Source: MPNP01 sp026709725
Lineage (GTDB): Bacteria; Pseudomonadota; Alphaproteobacteria; Rhodobacterales; Rhodobacteraceae
Assembly: GCA_965200805.1 (NCBI GenBank)
Contig: OZ241384.1
Coordinates: 1,240,001 to 1,304,000 of the forward strand
Reading direction: 5' to 3'
Length of the DNA: 64,000 bases
The notes beneath the pieces were generated by a model. The model made no database searches. It saw only the letters and a list, made by a program, of their open reading frames with translations, and had not been told where the DNA came from. Both the position numbers and the translations under genes were made by a program. This document shows positions 34,549 to 43,845 of this stretch, piece after piece; positions within the stretch are counted from its first letter, which is position 1; each line of letters starts with the position of its first letter.

Positions 34549-36047
34549 GAAGGCGTTGGTTCCGTTTCTCCATCGGTGCGATTTTCCGGTGGAGCCGAAC
34601 TGCGGTTCAGCTCCCGCAATGCTCTCATGACAGAGGTACGGGCAGAAGCACTTGCAATCCAGTCCGCCATCACAGCTGCCGCTTCCGGTTGCAGTTCATC
34701 CATGATGACAAGAGCCTCATCAATCGCACCTCTCTCCAGAGCAAATCGGGCCCTGGAGAGAATTGCCCGGGTGGTGTCCCCTTCCATGGGTGTCAGGGGG
34801 CGGATGGCAACCAGTGATTTGAAAAACTGCCCGATCTCGCCGACAAACCCTGTTGCCCCGGCTGCCTGATTCTGCCGGACCGCGAGACGGGACAGGGCAT
34901 CAAGCTCCACCAGCAGCTCATCCATTGTCGGGATCCCGGAGGCCGCATGTTCAGCCAGGGCTGGTGGCAGATCCCTGTCGGCGATGCCTGAATCCTCGAG
35001 CAGAGTCAGATAGGGCGATCCGGTTCTCACCGCCACGCCAAGATTGAAGAGGACGATTCCAACAGTCTGCTGATTGTCGGGGACCTGTTCTGACAGAACC
35101 GCCAGGTGATCCTGTATCGTGATGATGTCTGTCGCCAGGGTCATCTGGGCGGCGATGGTGAATGCGATGTCCTGCTCAAGTTTCGTTAGTCGGGGCAGGA
35201 TTTCGCCATGCTCCCGGGTTGTGCGGTCAAGTGTGACCGCAATCGCATTGATCTGTTCCCCGAGCCTGTCAATATGCTGCCGGTTGATTGCATCGCTGGC
35301 TGCAACCTGATCCTGATCCGACACTGTCCGGCCTGTGTCGGATATCCCCTGCAGCGACTGCCGGATGAGATCGAGTTCGAGGCCCAGTGCGTTGATCTGG
35401 CCGGCGATGTTCTCTTGCTCCGCTTGCTGTCTTGTGCTGGCGGTCTGCAGCTGAGCCTGATTGCCAGCGATGATACCAAAGCGTTCGCCAAGGTCGTTGT
35501 GTCTGGCCTGAAGGTCATCGATTTGCCTCAGGACTGATCCTGCCTCACCGGGGCCGGCTTCGGCAAAGAGTGAGCGGACGGCCTCAAGATCGACAGCAAA
35601 ACTCTGCAGAGAGACAATTGAAGCCTCACTGTCAGTTGCCCGACTCGCCAATGCCGGAATTTGCTCTTCGAGGGCCGCAAGTCGGGATTCAATCATGTCT
35701 CCGTCGATCGGGGCGACCGTTTCCGTTTGCTGGTACCACCCCTGCCAGATCACGACCGCAATCCCGCTGGCAATAGCGGCGATGATCCCGAAGACGAGAC
35801 CCTTGAATGCCATTGACGGCAAGGAATCAGGTCGTGTGAACATCCATGTCCGGCCTGTTCTGATGAAGCCAGCCGTTTTTTTGAATGGCCCGTCCGCCTC
35901 TGATGATGCTTGCCTGATGGTGCCTGCCGCCGCTTTCCCGGGGCGGGGCGGAGCGATATCAGGGCCGCCCTCCTTGACGATTTCCGCCTCTTCGACAGCA
36001 GGGGTACCGGAGTCTCCTGATGTCCTGTCCTGTTCGTGTCCCGGCAT
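34545..36047 (-). CDS. Mitofilin/Mic60-like inner membrane protein (COG4223)
   Basis: A 500-residue alphaproteobacterial mitofilin-family protein. A disordered Pro/Glu-rich N-terminus is followed by one membrane helix (LVFGIIAAIASGIAVVIWQ), a long coiled-coil region of about 230 residues (for example ESRLAALEEQIPALASR and QNQ-rich helices), and a C-terminal domain with RARFALERGAIDEALVIMDE, the part conserved with mitochondrial Mic60. The family shapes inner-membrane invaginations. The gene lies between hemD and hemY, the same arrangement seen widely in Alphaproteobacteria and used to trace the origin of Mic60. The ATG at 36047 is preferred (GGTGG upstream) over a TTG seven codons earlier. 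Confidence 0.87.
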   Translation of the reverse strand: MPGHEQDRTSGDSGTPAVEEAEIVKEGGPDIAPPRPGKAAAGTIRQASSEADGPFKKTAGFIRTGRTWMFTRPDSLPSMAFKGLVFGIIAAIASGIAVVIWQGWYQQTETVAPIDGDMIESRLAALEEQIPALASRATDSEASIVSLQSFAVDLEAVRSLFAEAGPGEAGSVLRQIDDLQARHNDLGERFGIIAGNQAQLQTASTRQQAEQENIAGQINALGLELDLIRQSLQGISDTGRTVSDQDQVAASDAINRQHIDRLGEQINAIAVTLDRTTREHGEILPRLTKLEQDIAFTIAAQMTLATDIITIQDHLAVLSEQVPDNQQTVGIVLFNLGVAVRTGSPYLTLLEDSGIADRDLPPALAEHAASGIPTMDELLVELDALSRLAVRQNQAAGATGFVGEIGQFFKSLVAIRPLTPMEGDTTRAILSRARFALERGAIDEALVIMDELQPEAAAVMADWIASASARTSVMRALRELNRSSAPPENRTDGETEPTPS

Positions 36048-36142
36048 GGATTTCCACCAATTCGTCAAAGCATCACCCCCATTATATCGACTGGATGGCA
36101 GAATTGCATATGGCTCTTTGAGGACATCGGGCCGGATCAGGC

Positions 36143-36841
36143 TTATGGAACAGTCCTGGCGAGGGCCAGGAGGGTCGGCAGGAGATCAGCGTCGTCATCG
36201 ACATGCTGCGTGATCCAGCCCGGACCCACGGCTGCCGCAATTGCAGCACTGCGGCAGAGCAGGATATGACCCTGACCCTGCCACTCCTTTGCCTGACGGA
36301 TATAGATATGTGCTGTGCGGACAGAGTGAAGACTCACCAGGCAGCGATGGGTCCCCATCAATGCGCGAACAGGTGCTGGAATCGGTGTCTCAACCTGATC
36401 GTAGGTTATGATCTCGTGAACAGTATACCCGGCATTCACAAGCCGGGGTGTCAACGGGGTGGCGATATGTGTTCCCCGGATGTAGAGCAGGTCGGGTTCC
36501 CGCATGTCTGTTTGCAGAAGATCGATCAGATCAATGGCGGTTCCCCGGGCGATTCTCACCTCAAGCCCCCGGTCTCTTGCTGCCTTTGCCGTGTGGGGCC
36601 CAACACACCAGGCGGTCAGTCCGGATACATCAATGGAAGGATCAAGGGAGCGGATTGCATTTGCAGAGGTCAGGATAATTCCGGGAGTGCCGGTGCCGGT
36701 CTTCAGTTGATGCGGAACAATTTTGATGGTCAACATCGGTGCGATGTGAACATCAAGGGCGGTGTCAAGGCGGTGGAGTTGCCTGGCCATATGCTGTGCA
36801 TCGGCAAGAGGGCGTGTCAGAATGGCAGGACGGTGCCCCAT
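36143..36841 (-). CDS. hemD: Uroporphyrinogen-III synthase
   Basis: A 232-residue HemD-family protein, which closes hydroxymethylbilane with inversion of ring D to give uroporphyrinogen III. Sequence identity across this family is low; visible landmarks are AILTRPLADAQHMARQL at the start, IILTSANAIRSL with the conserved Thr-Ser, TAWCVGPHTAKAARDRG, and LLYIRGTHIATPL, plus SLHSVRTAHIY in the second domain. The ATG at 36841 is preceded by GGGAGG at a good distance; a second ATG nine bases earlier is too close to it. It heads the hemD-mic60-hemY series. hemC, which usually lies between tsaD and hemD in this neighbourhood, is absent here. Confidence 0.87.
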   Translation of the reverse strand: MGHRPAILTRPLADAQHMARQLHRLDTALDVHIAPMLTIKIVPHQLKTGTGTPGIILTSANAIRSLDPSIDVSGLTAWCVGPHTAKAARDRGLEVRIARGTAIDLIDLLQTDMREPDLLYIRGTHIATPLTPRLVNAGYTVHEIITYDQVETPIPAPVRALMGTHRCLVSLHSVRTAHIYIRQAKEWQGQGHILLCRSAAIAAAVGPGWITQHVDDDADLLPTLLALARTVP

Positions 36842-37020
36842 CGTGGACATCTCCTCCCTTGCATTTTTCAATCCGCACCAGGTGCCGTATTGCAACCCGC
36901 GCCGGGACTTGTCAGTTTTGTGGAAATTTGCAAATTCCAGCCCACGACCTGCGGAGAAAATCCAGGCATACACAACCCCTGCCTGCCGCCTTCGAGATGT
37001 TTTCACAGCCTGAGCGATCC

Positions 37021-38121
37021 ATGAATCCGTCAGTTACAGTTCTTGGGATTGAGAGCAGTTGCGATGACACAGCAGTTGCCGTTCTCCGGCATCGCAATGG
37101 TCACTTGCCGGAGGTCCTCTCGACGGTGGTCCTCAATCAGGATGAACTGCACAAATTCTATGGCGGGGTTGTCCCCGAGATCGCCGCACGGGCGCATGCA
37201 GAGCGGCTTGATGTCTGTACGGAACGAGCCCTCCATGAATCGGGTCTCGACCTTGGGTCCATGGATGCCATAGCGGTCACGGCAGGTCCCGGACTGATTG
37301 GCGGTGTCCTCGCCGGTGTCAGTTTTGCAAAGGGTTTGGCAGCCGGTGCCGCAAGGCCGATTATCGGCGTAAACCATTTGGCCGGTCACGCTCTCACGGC
37401 CCGCATGACCAACGGGACCTGTTTTCCCTATCTTTCCCTGCTTGTGTCCGGTGGCCACTGCCAGTTCCATGCTGTCCTGTCCGCGACCCGTTTTGTCCGT
37501 CTTGGTGGGACGCTGGATGATTCTCCCGGAGAGGCACTCGACAAAACTGCCCGGGTCCTGGGGCTGGAGCAGCCGGGCGGACCGGCCATAGAGATTATGG
37601 CCAGGAAAGGGCGGGCCAACCGGTTCGACTTTCCACGGCCCCTGCTTGGCCAACCGGGTTGCAATATGTCGTTCTCAGGTCTCAAGACCGCAATGTTGCG
37701 GGCCCGGGAGATCCTGATCCGGGAGGGCGGTGCCCTGAAAGAGCACGATGTCTCTGATCTCTGCGCGAGTTTCCAGCTCGCCATCAGTGATACATTAAGG
37801 GGAAAGTGTCAGGCCGCTATTGATTCGTTCCGGGCACAGACCGGTTCCTTGCCCAGGGTTCTCGCGGTTTCCGGAGGTGTGGCCGCCAACTCCGTAATCC
37901 GCCAGAATCTTGAATCCCTCTGCCAATGCACTGGCATTGCATTCCTTGCCCCTCCCATCCAATACTGTACAGACAATGGTGCGATGATCGCATGGGTTGG
38001 CATTGAGCGATTGCGGCAGGGCGATGTCGATGAACTCGACCTGCAGGTCCGGGCCCGCTGGCCCCTTGATCCGACCAGCCCACCTCTAACGGGTCATGGC
38101 AGACGGGGTACAAAATCATGA
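37021..38121 (+). CDS. tsaD: tRNA N6-adenosine threonylcarbamoyltransferase TsaD
   Basis: A 366-residue TsaD (formerly Gcp/YgjD), the catalytic subunit that transfers threonylcarbamoyl to A37 of ANN-decoding tRNAs with TsaB and TsaE. It opens VTVLGIESSCDDTAVAVL, has the metal ligands in IGVNHLAGHAL, the VPEIAARAHAERL motif, LLVSGGHCQ, DDSPGEALDKTARVLGL, and AVSGGVAANSVIRQNL, with the last Asp ligand in YCTDNGAMIAW. All expected residues are present. The ATG at 37021 is fixed by the family start; the ribosome site is weak. It is divergent from hemD, a conserved alphaproteobacterial arrangement, and is followed by an EVE-domain gene. Confidence 0.96.
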   Translation: MNPSVTVLGIESSCDDTAVAVLRHRNGHLPEVLSTVVLNQDELHKFYGGVVPEIAARAHAERLDVCTERALHESGLDLGSMDAIAVTAGPGLIGGVLAGVSFAKGLAAGAARPIIGVNHLAGHALTARMTNGTCFPYLSLLVSGGHCQFHAVLSATRFVRLGGTLDDSPGEALDKTARVLGLEQPGGPAIEIMARKGRANRFDFPRPLLGQPGCNMSFSGLKTAMLRAREILIREGGALKEHDVSDLCASFQLAISDTLRGKCQAAIDSFRAQTGSLPRVLAVSGGVAANSVIRQNLESLCQCTGIAFLAPPIQYCTDNGAMIAWVGIERLRQGDVDELDLQVRARWPLDPTSPPLTGHGRRGTKS

Positions 38122-38167
38122 GCGAGCCACCACTTCAGTGGGATAAGTCAGAGGAGGAACATCAACA

Positions 38168-38590
38168 ATGACACGCTGGTTGATGAAATCAGAGCCGGAT
38201 GTCTGGAGTTGGGATGACCAGATGGCCAAGGCTCCCGACAGTGAAGAGTGGGACGGAATCCGGAACTATCAGGCGCGAAACAATATGCGCAAGATGCGGA
38301 TCGGTGATCGTGCGTTTTTCTACCATTCACAAACCGAAAAAGCCATTGTCGGCATCGTTGAGGTGACAGCCGAATCCCACCCTGATTCGACAACGGATGA
38401 CGATCGGTGGGATTGCGTTGATGTCAGGGCGGTCAAGGCATTTCCAAAGCCCGTGACGCTGGCTGAATGCAAGGCGACTGAACAGCTGAATGATATGGTG
38501 CTCGTCAACAATAGCCGTCTTTCAGTCCAGCCTGTCCGTGATTATGAGTGGGAAATTATCTGCCGCATGGGAGGCCTGAAAGGCGACTGA
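38168..38590 (+). CDS. EVE-domain protein
   Basis: A 140-residue protein made of a single EVE domain, related to PUA and YTH modules that recognise modified bases. It begins WLMKSEPDVWSWDDQ, continues DGIRNYQARNNMRKMRIGDRAFFYHS and GIVEVTAESHPD, and ends LVNNSRLSVQPVRDYEWEIICRMGG, matching human thymocyte nuclear protein 1 and many proteobacterial homologues. The ATG has a strong AGGAGG site. It is 46 bases after tsaD on the same strand. EVE proteins have been linked with tRNA modification or with modified-DNA restriction; next to tsaD the former seems more natural, but this is inference. Confidence 0.93.
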   Translation: MTRWLMKSEPDVWSWDDQMAKAPDSEEWDGIRNYQARNNMRKMRIGDRAFFYHSQTEKAIVGIVEVTAESHPDSTTDDDRWDCVDVRAVKAFPKPVTLAECKATEQLNDMVLVNNSRLSVQPVRDYEWEIICRMGGLKGD

Positions 38591-38991
38591 TCGCGTTTCC
38601 ATTCCCCTGTCGTGCCGGATGCCGTGACCGGTGCCGGGCACGGTGATGGATCCCTCAAGCCAGGCTGAACCGGTTTGCCCCGAACCATCGCATCACAGCT
38701 CCTCCATCCTGCCACCAGACTGCTGTTGCGGAAAACACGCAATCGCTGAAATCATGCGAACACCTGTCAACGCAGCCTGATTCTCTCCACCTACCCAACC
38801 CTGCTCCGGCCATTACCAAAAACACGGACCTCTCTCCCCGTCACCAAGACAGCAACCCCAGCCACCGTCATGCAGCCGGGCGTGTTCAAAAACATCTTGA
38901 CCTGTGACAGGCACCGGTCCCATAGATACGCATTGACAACGCATCGGACACACAGCAACCCGCACGGCATGTCGCCGTCCCGGAGGAGCGC
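38591..38991. other. Intergenic stretch, nothing recognised
   Basis: About 400 bases after the EVE gene. It contains GC-rich inverted sequence near 38607-38644 (GTGCCGGATGCC and GGTGCCGGGCAC) that could fold, without a T-run. No gene supported. Confidence 0.4.
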
Positions 38992-39207
38992 ATGAAGACA
39001 ATGCAGGCAGAGTATCGCACCGACATTGCCCGGCTGGCCGAGAGGATCGCGGAGCGCGAGACGGGGATGAACGCCACGCTGTCCGGCCTGCGGGAGGACA
39101 TCGCCAGGCGCGATGCAGATGCTGCAAAACGCGAGACGCGGCTTGTCCTGACCACCGTCGGCATGTTCATCGTCGGTCTGACGGTCCTTGGCTTTGTGAC
39201 GGCCTGA
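38992..39207 (+). CDS. Small coiled-coil protein with C-terminal membrane anchor
   Basis: A 71-residue product that I cannot assign to a named family. Residues 1-47 are a charged heptad-like helix (MQAEYRTDIARLAERIAER, then LREDIARRDADAAKRETRL) and residues 49-70 a membrane helix VLTTVGMFIVGLTVLGFVTA. This short coiled-coil plus tail-anchor layout recurs among hypothetical proteins of alphaproteobacteria and phages. A strong GGAGGAG site six bases before the ATG supports it as real. It lies in a short GC-rich patch between the EVE gene and ahcY, with no partner on its strand, so it may have been acquired. Function unknown. Confidence 0.65.
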   Translation: MKTMQAEYRTDIARLAERIAERETGMNATLSGLREDIARRDADAAKRETRLVLTTVGMFIVGLTVLGFVTA

Positions 39208-39384
39208 GCGGGGTCGGACCTTGTCCCGGGTTCATGCGGAAGTTCCGATCAGCTGACAGCACACCCAGCCCATGTGCGGTCTTTTCGCGGGCCAGGACAA
39301 AAATTCCCTTTTCCCGGTCCGATCCGGTTGGTCCTGAGGCCAGGTGCTCAAGGATACGATGTGTGCGGCAAGTGAGGACCGCGA

Positions 39385-40785
39385 TCAGTATCGATAGTGT
39401 TCGCCCTTGAATGGACCGTCCCTGTCTATGCCGATGTAGCGGGCCTGGTCGCTGGTCAGTCTGGTCAATTTGACACCGAGGCGCTCAAGGTGCAGGGCGG
39501 CCACCTTCTCATCAAGATGTTTTGGCAGCACATAGACCCTGTTCTCGTACTGCCCGGAAGATTTCCAGAGTTCGATCTGGGCCAGCACCTGGTTGCAGAA
39601 GCTGGTTGACATGACAAAACTGGGATGTCCGGTGGCATTGCCGAGGTTGAGCAGCCGCCCTTCCGATAACAGCAGGACGCTCTTGCCTGAGGGCATCTCA
39701 ATGAGGTCGACCTGTTCCTTGACGTTCGTCCATTTGTGGTTCTGGCGGAGTTCAGCGATCTGGATTTCGTTGTCAAAGTGACCGATATTACCGATGATGG
39801 CCATATTCTTCATGGCACGGACATGCTCAAGCCTGATGACATCGCGGTTGCCGGTGGCTGTAATGAAGATGTCCGCGGTTGGGGCCATTTCCTCGAGAGT
39901 GACGACCTGGTAGCCATCCATTGCAGCCTGAAGCGCGCAGATCGGATCGACTTCTGTGACTGTGACCCGGGCCCCGGCCCCGCGCAGTGATGCGGCGCAA
40001 CCCTTGCCAACATCGCCATAACCGCAAATGACGGCGATTTTGCCTGCAATCATTGTGTCTGTCGCGCGTCTCAGGCCATCGACCAGACTTTCCCGACAAC
40101 CGTATTTGTTGTCAAACTTGGATTTGGTGACGGAGTCATTCACGTTGAAGGCCGGGAAGGGCAGTGCATTGCTCTCCTGCATCAGTCGCAGGCGGTTAAC
40201 GCCGGTGGTCGTCTCTTCAGTCACGCCCCGTATCTGGTCCTGCTGGGTCTGGAACCAGCCAGATGTCTTTTCCGATCGCAATCTGATCTGGGAATAGAGT
40301 GCATCCTCCTCTTCCGAGGTGGCATCCGGCAGGTCCTTGCCCGCTTCAAGTGTCGCACCAAGCGTGATGTAGAGAGTGGCATCACCGCCATCATCAAGGA
40401 TCATGTTGGCGCCATCGGCAAACTGGAAGATTCTGTCGATATAGTCCCAGTATTCCGTCAGGGTTTCGCCCTTTTTGGCAAAAACCGGTACGCCTTCAGC
40501 TGCGATGGCGGCAGCGGCATGATCCTGGGTCGAGTAGATGTTGCAGGAAGACCATCGAACATCGGCGCCAAGTGCACGGAGCGTATGGATGAGGACAGCT
40601 GTCTGAATTGTCATGTGGAGGGATCCGGCAATCCGGGCCCCGGCCAGCGGTTGTCTGTCAGCGTATTCCTCCTGCAGGGCAAGCAGACCCGGCATTTCGG
40701 TCCGGGCAATGTCGATTTCCAGTCGACCAAATTCGGCCATGTTCAGATCTCTGACGATAGCGTTCTCGCTTACAGGGTTATGCAT
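39385..40785 (-). CDS. ahcY: Adenosylhomocysteinase
   Basis: A 466-residue S-adenosylhomocysteine hydrolase, which splits SAH into adenosine and homocysteine and keeps methyltransferases free of product inhibition. Landmarks are the N-terminal AGARIAGSLHMTIQTAVLI, SSCNIYSTQDHAAAAI, the catalytic region NVNDSVTKSKFDNKYGC, the NAD-binding ICGYGDVGKGCAASLRG, and the C-terminal HLDEKVAALHLERLG with KGEHYRY. The length includes the loop typical of proteobacterial enzymes. The ATG at 40785 gives the usual start; upstream the frame reads non-family sequence. It is divergent from petA with about 200 bases between. I did not find a convincing SAH riboswitch in its leader. Confidence 0.96.
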   Translation of the reverse strand: MHNPVSENAIVRDLNMAEFGRLEIDIARTEMPGLLALQEEYADRQPLAGARIAGSLHMTIQTAVLIHTLRALGADVRWSSCNIYSTQDHAAAAIAAEGVPVFAKKGETLTEYWDYIDRIFQFADGANMILDDGGDATLYITLGATLEAGKDLPDATSEEEDALYSQIRLRSEKTSGWFQTQQDQIRGVTEETTTGVNRLRLMQESNALPFPAFNVNDSVTKSKFDNKYGCRESLVDGLRRATDTMIAGKIAVICGYGDVGKGCAASLRGAGARVTVTEVDPICALQAAMDGYQVVTLEEMAPTADIFITATGNRDVIRLEHVRAMKNMAIIGNIGHFDNEIQIAELRQNHKWTNVKEQVDLIEMPSGKSVLLLSEGRLLNLGNATGHPSFVMSTSFCNQVLAQIELWKSSGQYENRVYVLPKHLDEKVAALHLERLGVKLTRLTSDQARYIGIDRDGPFKGEHYRY

Positions 40786-40990
40786 GATGATCGGGTTCAC
40801 TTCTGTAGAACAGCAACAAAGGGTGTCGGTCGGTTTTATGTGTCGAAATGCCGACAAGGTCAATCTCCCCTCAAATGAAGGATCCTGTCTCTGTCGAAAG
40901 GCGGGACGATGGTGATGTTTGACAAGAAAACTGGCTGGTATATGAGTTGGCACCCGGCACCATGGCTGCATATGGGGATGAGATGTTCCT

Positions 40991-41620
40991 GTGAGCGGTT
41001 TGATTGATGGCTCTGATGAAAGGGGCGAGAAGAATGATGGCCTTGGAGAAATTCATTTGACCGATGCAACGCATGACACGGGGACCCGGCGTGACTTTCT
41101 GTATTACGCAACCGCAGGAACGGGTGCCATCGCAACCGGTGCCGCTGTGTGGCCGCTTGTGGATCAGATGAACCCAAGTGCCGATGTTCAGGCACTCTCC
41201 TCGATTGAGGTGGATGTGTCCGGGATTGAGCCGGGAACCCAGATTACCGTGAAATGGCTGGGCAAACCGGTATTCATCCGGCGGCGCACAGCAGAAGAAA
41301 TCGAAGAGGCACGCAGTGTCGACCTTGCTGACCTTCTTGATGGTTCAGCCCGGAACGCCAATGGTGATTCTGAGGCGACGGCAATTGACCAGAACCGATC
41401 GCTTGATGAGAACGGTGAGTGGCTGGTCATGATGGGCGTGTGCACGCATCTCGGCTGCGTCCCGATTGGCGATGGTGCCGGTGAGTATGGTGGCTGGTTC
41501 TGCCCCTGTCATGGATCACATTATGACACATCCGGTCGGATCCGAAAGGGCCCCGCGCCGGAGAATCTCACTGTGCCGAAGGCGGCCTTTGTCAACGAAA
41601 CCGTCATCAAGCTTGGCTAG
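40991..41620 (+). CDS. petA: Ubiquinol-cytochrome c reductase iron-sulfur (Rieske) subunit
   Basis: A 209-residue Rieske protein of the cytochrome bc1 complex. A twin-arginine signal-anchor (TRRDFLYYATAGTGAIATGA) directs the folded protein through Tat and keeps it as the membrane anchor. The 2Fe-2S cluster ligands are in GVCTHLGCVP and WFCPCHGSHYD, with the extra disulfide cysteines present. The GTG at 40991 is taken as start since it places the Tat motif about 33 residues in, typical of bacterial PetA; the ribosome site is modest. It is the first gene of petABC; petB follows after 10 bases. Confidence 0.95.
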   Translation: MSGLIDGSDERGEKNDGLGEIHLTDATHDTGTRRDFLYYATAGTGAIATGAAVWPLVDQMNPSADVQALSSIEVDVSGIEPGTQITVKWLGKPVFIRRRTAEEIEEARSVDLADLLDGSARNANGDSEATAIDQNRSLDENGEWLVMMGVCTHLGCVPIGDGAGEYGGWFCPCHGSHYDTSGRIRKGPAPENLTVPKAAFVNETVIKLG

Positions 41621-41630
41621 GAGGAACGGT

Positions 41631-42974
41631 ATGTCGGGGATCCCACACGATAGGTACGAACCGAAAACGGGATTCGAGAAGTGGCTGCATCAGCGCCTGC
41701 CAGTCGTTTCGATTCTCTGGGATACCCTGATGATCCCCACGCCGCGCAACCTGAACTGGATGTGGATCTGGGGGGTTGTTCTGATGTACTGTCTTGTTCA
41801 CCAGATCGTGACCGGAATCGTTCTGGCCATGCATTATACGCCGCATGTTGATCACGCATTCGCGAGTGTTGAGCATATCATGCGCAATGTAAACGCCGGT
41901 TGGGCCCTCCGTTATCTGCACATGAACGGGGCTTCACTGTTTTTCCTTGCGGCCTACCTGCATGTCTGGCGCGGTCTCTACTATGGTTCGTACAAGTCGC
42001 CGCGTGAAATCACCTGGATCATCGGCATGCTGATCTATGTCTGCATGATGGCGACCGCATTCATGGGTTATGTGCTGCCGTGGGGCCAGATGTCGTTCTG
42101 GGCCGCAACTGTGATCACGGGCCTCTTTGGAGCCATTCCAGGTGTTGGTGACATGATTCAAAGTTGGTTGCTGGGTGGACCGGCCGTCGACAATCCAACC
42201 CTCAATCGGTTCTTCTCACTGCATTATCTGTTGCCATTTGTCATCGTTGGGCTGGTCGTCGTCCATGTCTGGGCCTTTCACACGACCGGCAACAACAACC
42301 CGACCGGTGTGGAAGTGCGCCGGACATCCCGGGACGAAGCTGATCGGGATACAGTGCCTTTCTGGCCGTATTATGTCATCAAGGATTTGTTCGCTCTTGC
42401 CCTGATCCTTGCCCTGTTCTTTGCCCTTGTCGGATTTATGCCGAACTATCTGGGCCATCCGGACAATTACATTGAGGCGGATGCCCTGGTTACACCCGAG
42501 CATATTGTTCCGGAGTGGTATTTCCTGCCCTTCTATGCAATTCTCAGGGCATTCACTGCCGATGTCTGGGTCGTGCAGCTGACTGATTTCATCACAGGCG
42601 GGCTGATTGATGCCAAGTTCTTCGGAGTGCTGGCCATGTTCGGTTCTCTTGTCGTGGTTGCGCTTGCACCATGGCTTGATACATCAAGCGTGCGCTCAGG
42701 CAAGTATCGACCCATGTTCAAGTGGTGGCTTTGGCTTTTTGCCCTGAACTTCATCGTGCTGACATGGGTTGGGGCACGCCCGGCTGAAGGGATCTATGCG
42801 ATTATATCCCTGATCGGCGCGACATACTGGTTTGCCTTTTTCCTGGTCATCCTGCCGATTCTTGGTGTGCTTGAGAAACCGCTCAAGCGTCCAGACACCA
42901 TTGAGGAAGACTTCAATGCCCACTATCCCGCAACGGGGATATCGACAGGGCAGGCGGATCTCTCCGATGCCTGA
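41631..42974 (+). CDS. petB: Ubiquinol-cytochrome c reductase cytochrome b subunit
   Basis: A 447-residue cytochrome b with eight membrane helices, holding hemes bL and bH and the two quinone sites. It begins with TPRNLNWMWIWGVVLMY; helix B has the heme histidine in WALRYLHMNGASLFF and helix D those in LHYLLPFVIVGLVVVHVWAFH; the Qo site has TAFMGYVLPWGQMSFW and the key PEWY in HIVPEWYFLPFYAILR. The ATG at 41631 follows a strong AGGAGG immediately after the petA stop. The total length is that of the bacterial full-length form, not the split b6 type. Middle gene of the petABC operon. Confidence 0.97.
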   Translation: MSGIPHDRYEPKTGFEKWLHQRLPVVSILWDTLMIPTPRNLNWMWIWGVVLMYCLVHQIVTGIVLAMHYTPHVDHAFASVEHIMRNVNAGWALRYLHMNGASLFFLAAYLHVWRGLYYGSYKSPREITWIIGMLIYVCMMATAFMGYVLPWGQMSFWAATVITGLFGAIPGVGDMIQSWLLGGPAVDNPTLNRFFSLHYLLPFVIVGLVVVHVWAFHTTGNNNPTGVEVRRTSRDEADRDTVPFWPYYVIKDLFALALILALFFALVGFMPNYLGHPDNYIEADALVTPEHIVPEWYFLPFYAILRAFTADVWVVQLTDFITGGLIDAKFFGVLAMFGSLVVVALAPWLDTSSVRSGKYRPMFKWWLWLFALNFIVLTWVGARPAEGIYAIISLIGATYWFAFFLVILPILGVLEKPLKRPDTIEEDFNAHYPATGISTGQADLSDA

Positions 42975-42984
42975 GGTGCAGAAT

Positions 42985-43767
42985 ATGCTGAAATCAATCG
43001 CACTGGCTGCGAGTGTTCTGATCGTGTTGGGGACCGCTGCCATGGCAGCGGGCAAAAAGGGTCATGTTGACGATTATGCGTTCCCGCATGAAGGTCCCTT
43101 CGGTACGTATGATGCAGGTCAGCTGCAACGGGGCCTGCAGGTTTATCAGGAAGCCTGCGCAGCCTGTCATGGTCTCAAATATGTCCCCCTGCGGACCCTG
43201 GGTGATGAAGCCGGTCCCGGGTTAAGCCCGGAAACCGTGAGAGCCTTTGCCAGCACAATCGAGATTTATGATCCGGTCATTGATGACTTTCGTCCTGCTC
43301 TGCCGACGGATCACTTTCCGGCCAATACCAGCGTGGGGGCACCCGATCTCTCCCTGATGACAAAGGCCCGATCCGGTTTCAGCGGTCCGGTGGGGACAGG
43401 CCTCAATCAGCTTTTCCGTGGTATCGGTGGCCCCGAATATCTCGTGTCGCTGCTCATGGGGTACACGGGTGAGGAAAAGCAGGAAGCCGGTGTTACACTC
43501 TACGAGAACACGGCTTTCCCCGGTGGCTGGATTTCCATGGCACCACCCCTGAGCGATGGTCTCATTGAGTATGCAGATGGTTCGGCCAATAATGCCGAGG
43601 CGCTCGCGCTTGATCTGGCTGCTTTTCTGACATGGACGGCTGAACCCAAAAAGGTCGTTCGTCGTCATGCCGGCTTTATGGCGGTTGCGCTTCTGACCCT
43701 GCTTGCCGTGTTGCTCTACCTCACCAACAAGCGCTTGTGGATGCCCATCAAGCGACGAAGCCCCTGA
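42985..43767 (+). CDS. petC: Ubiquinol-cytochrome c reductase cytochrome c1 subunit
   Basis: A 260-residue cytochrome c1. A cleavable signal peptide (LKSIALAASVLIVLGTAAMA) is followed by the heme-binding CAACHGLKYVPLRTL, the ANTSVGAPDLSLMTKAR block typical of c1, NTAFPGGWISMAPPL with the axial Met, and a C-terminal membrane anchor GFMAVALLTLLAVLLYLTN ending in positively charged residues. The ATG at 42985 has GAGGTG 8 bases upstream; one at 42967 is also possible. It follows petB by ten bases and is the last gene of the operon. Downstream is a strong hairpin region. Confidence 0.95.
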   Translation: MLKSIALAASVLIVLGTAAMAAGKKGHVDDYAFPHEGPFGTYDAGQLQRGLQVYQEACAACHGLKYVPLRTLGDEAGPGLSPETVRAFASTIEIYDPVIDDFRPALPTDHFPANTSVGAPDLSLMTKARSGFSGPVGTGLNQLFRGIGGPEYLVSLLMGYTGEEKQEAGVTLYENTAFPGGWISMAPPLSDGLIEYADGSANNAEALALDLAAFLTWTAEPKKVVRRHAGFMAVALLTLLAVLLYLTNKRLWMPIKRRSP

Positions 43768-43845
43768 GGTTCCAGGCGAATTTTTCATCAGATCCCTGAA
43801 CCGTCCTGTCCTGCTGACCCGCTCCCGGTCATCGTCACTGTCGTG

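Noticed and set aside
36203..37024. 273-codon plus-strand open frame opposite hemD
   Set aside because: Antisense to hemD and running up to the tsaD start; the sequence is not protein-like.
40786..40990. SAH or SAM riboswitch upstream of ahcY
   Set aside because: I could not draw a convincing conserved core or pseudoknot in this leader.
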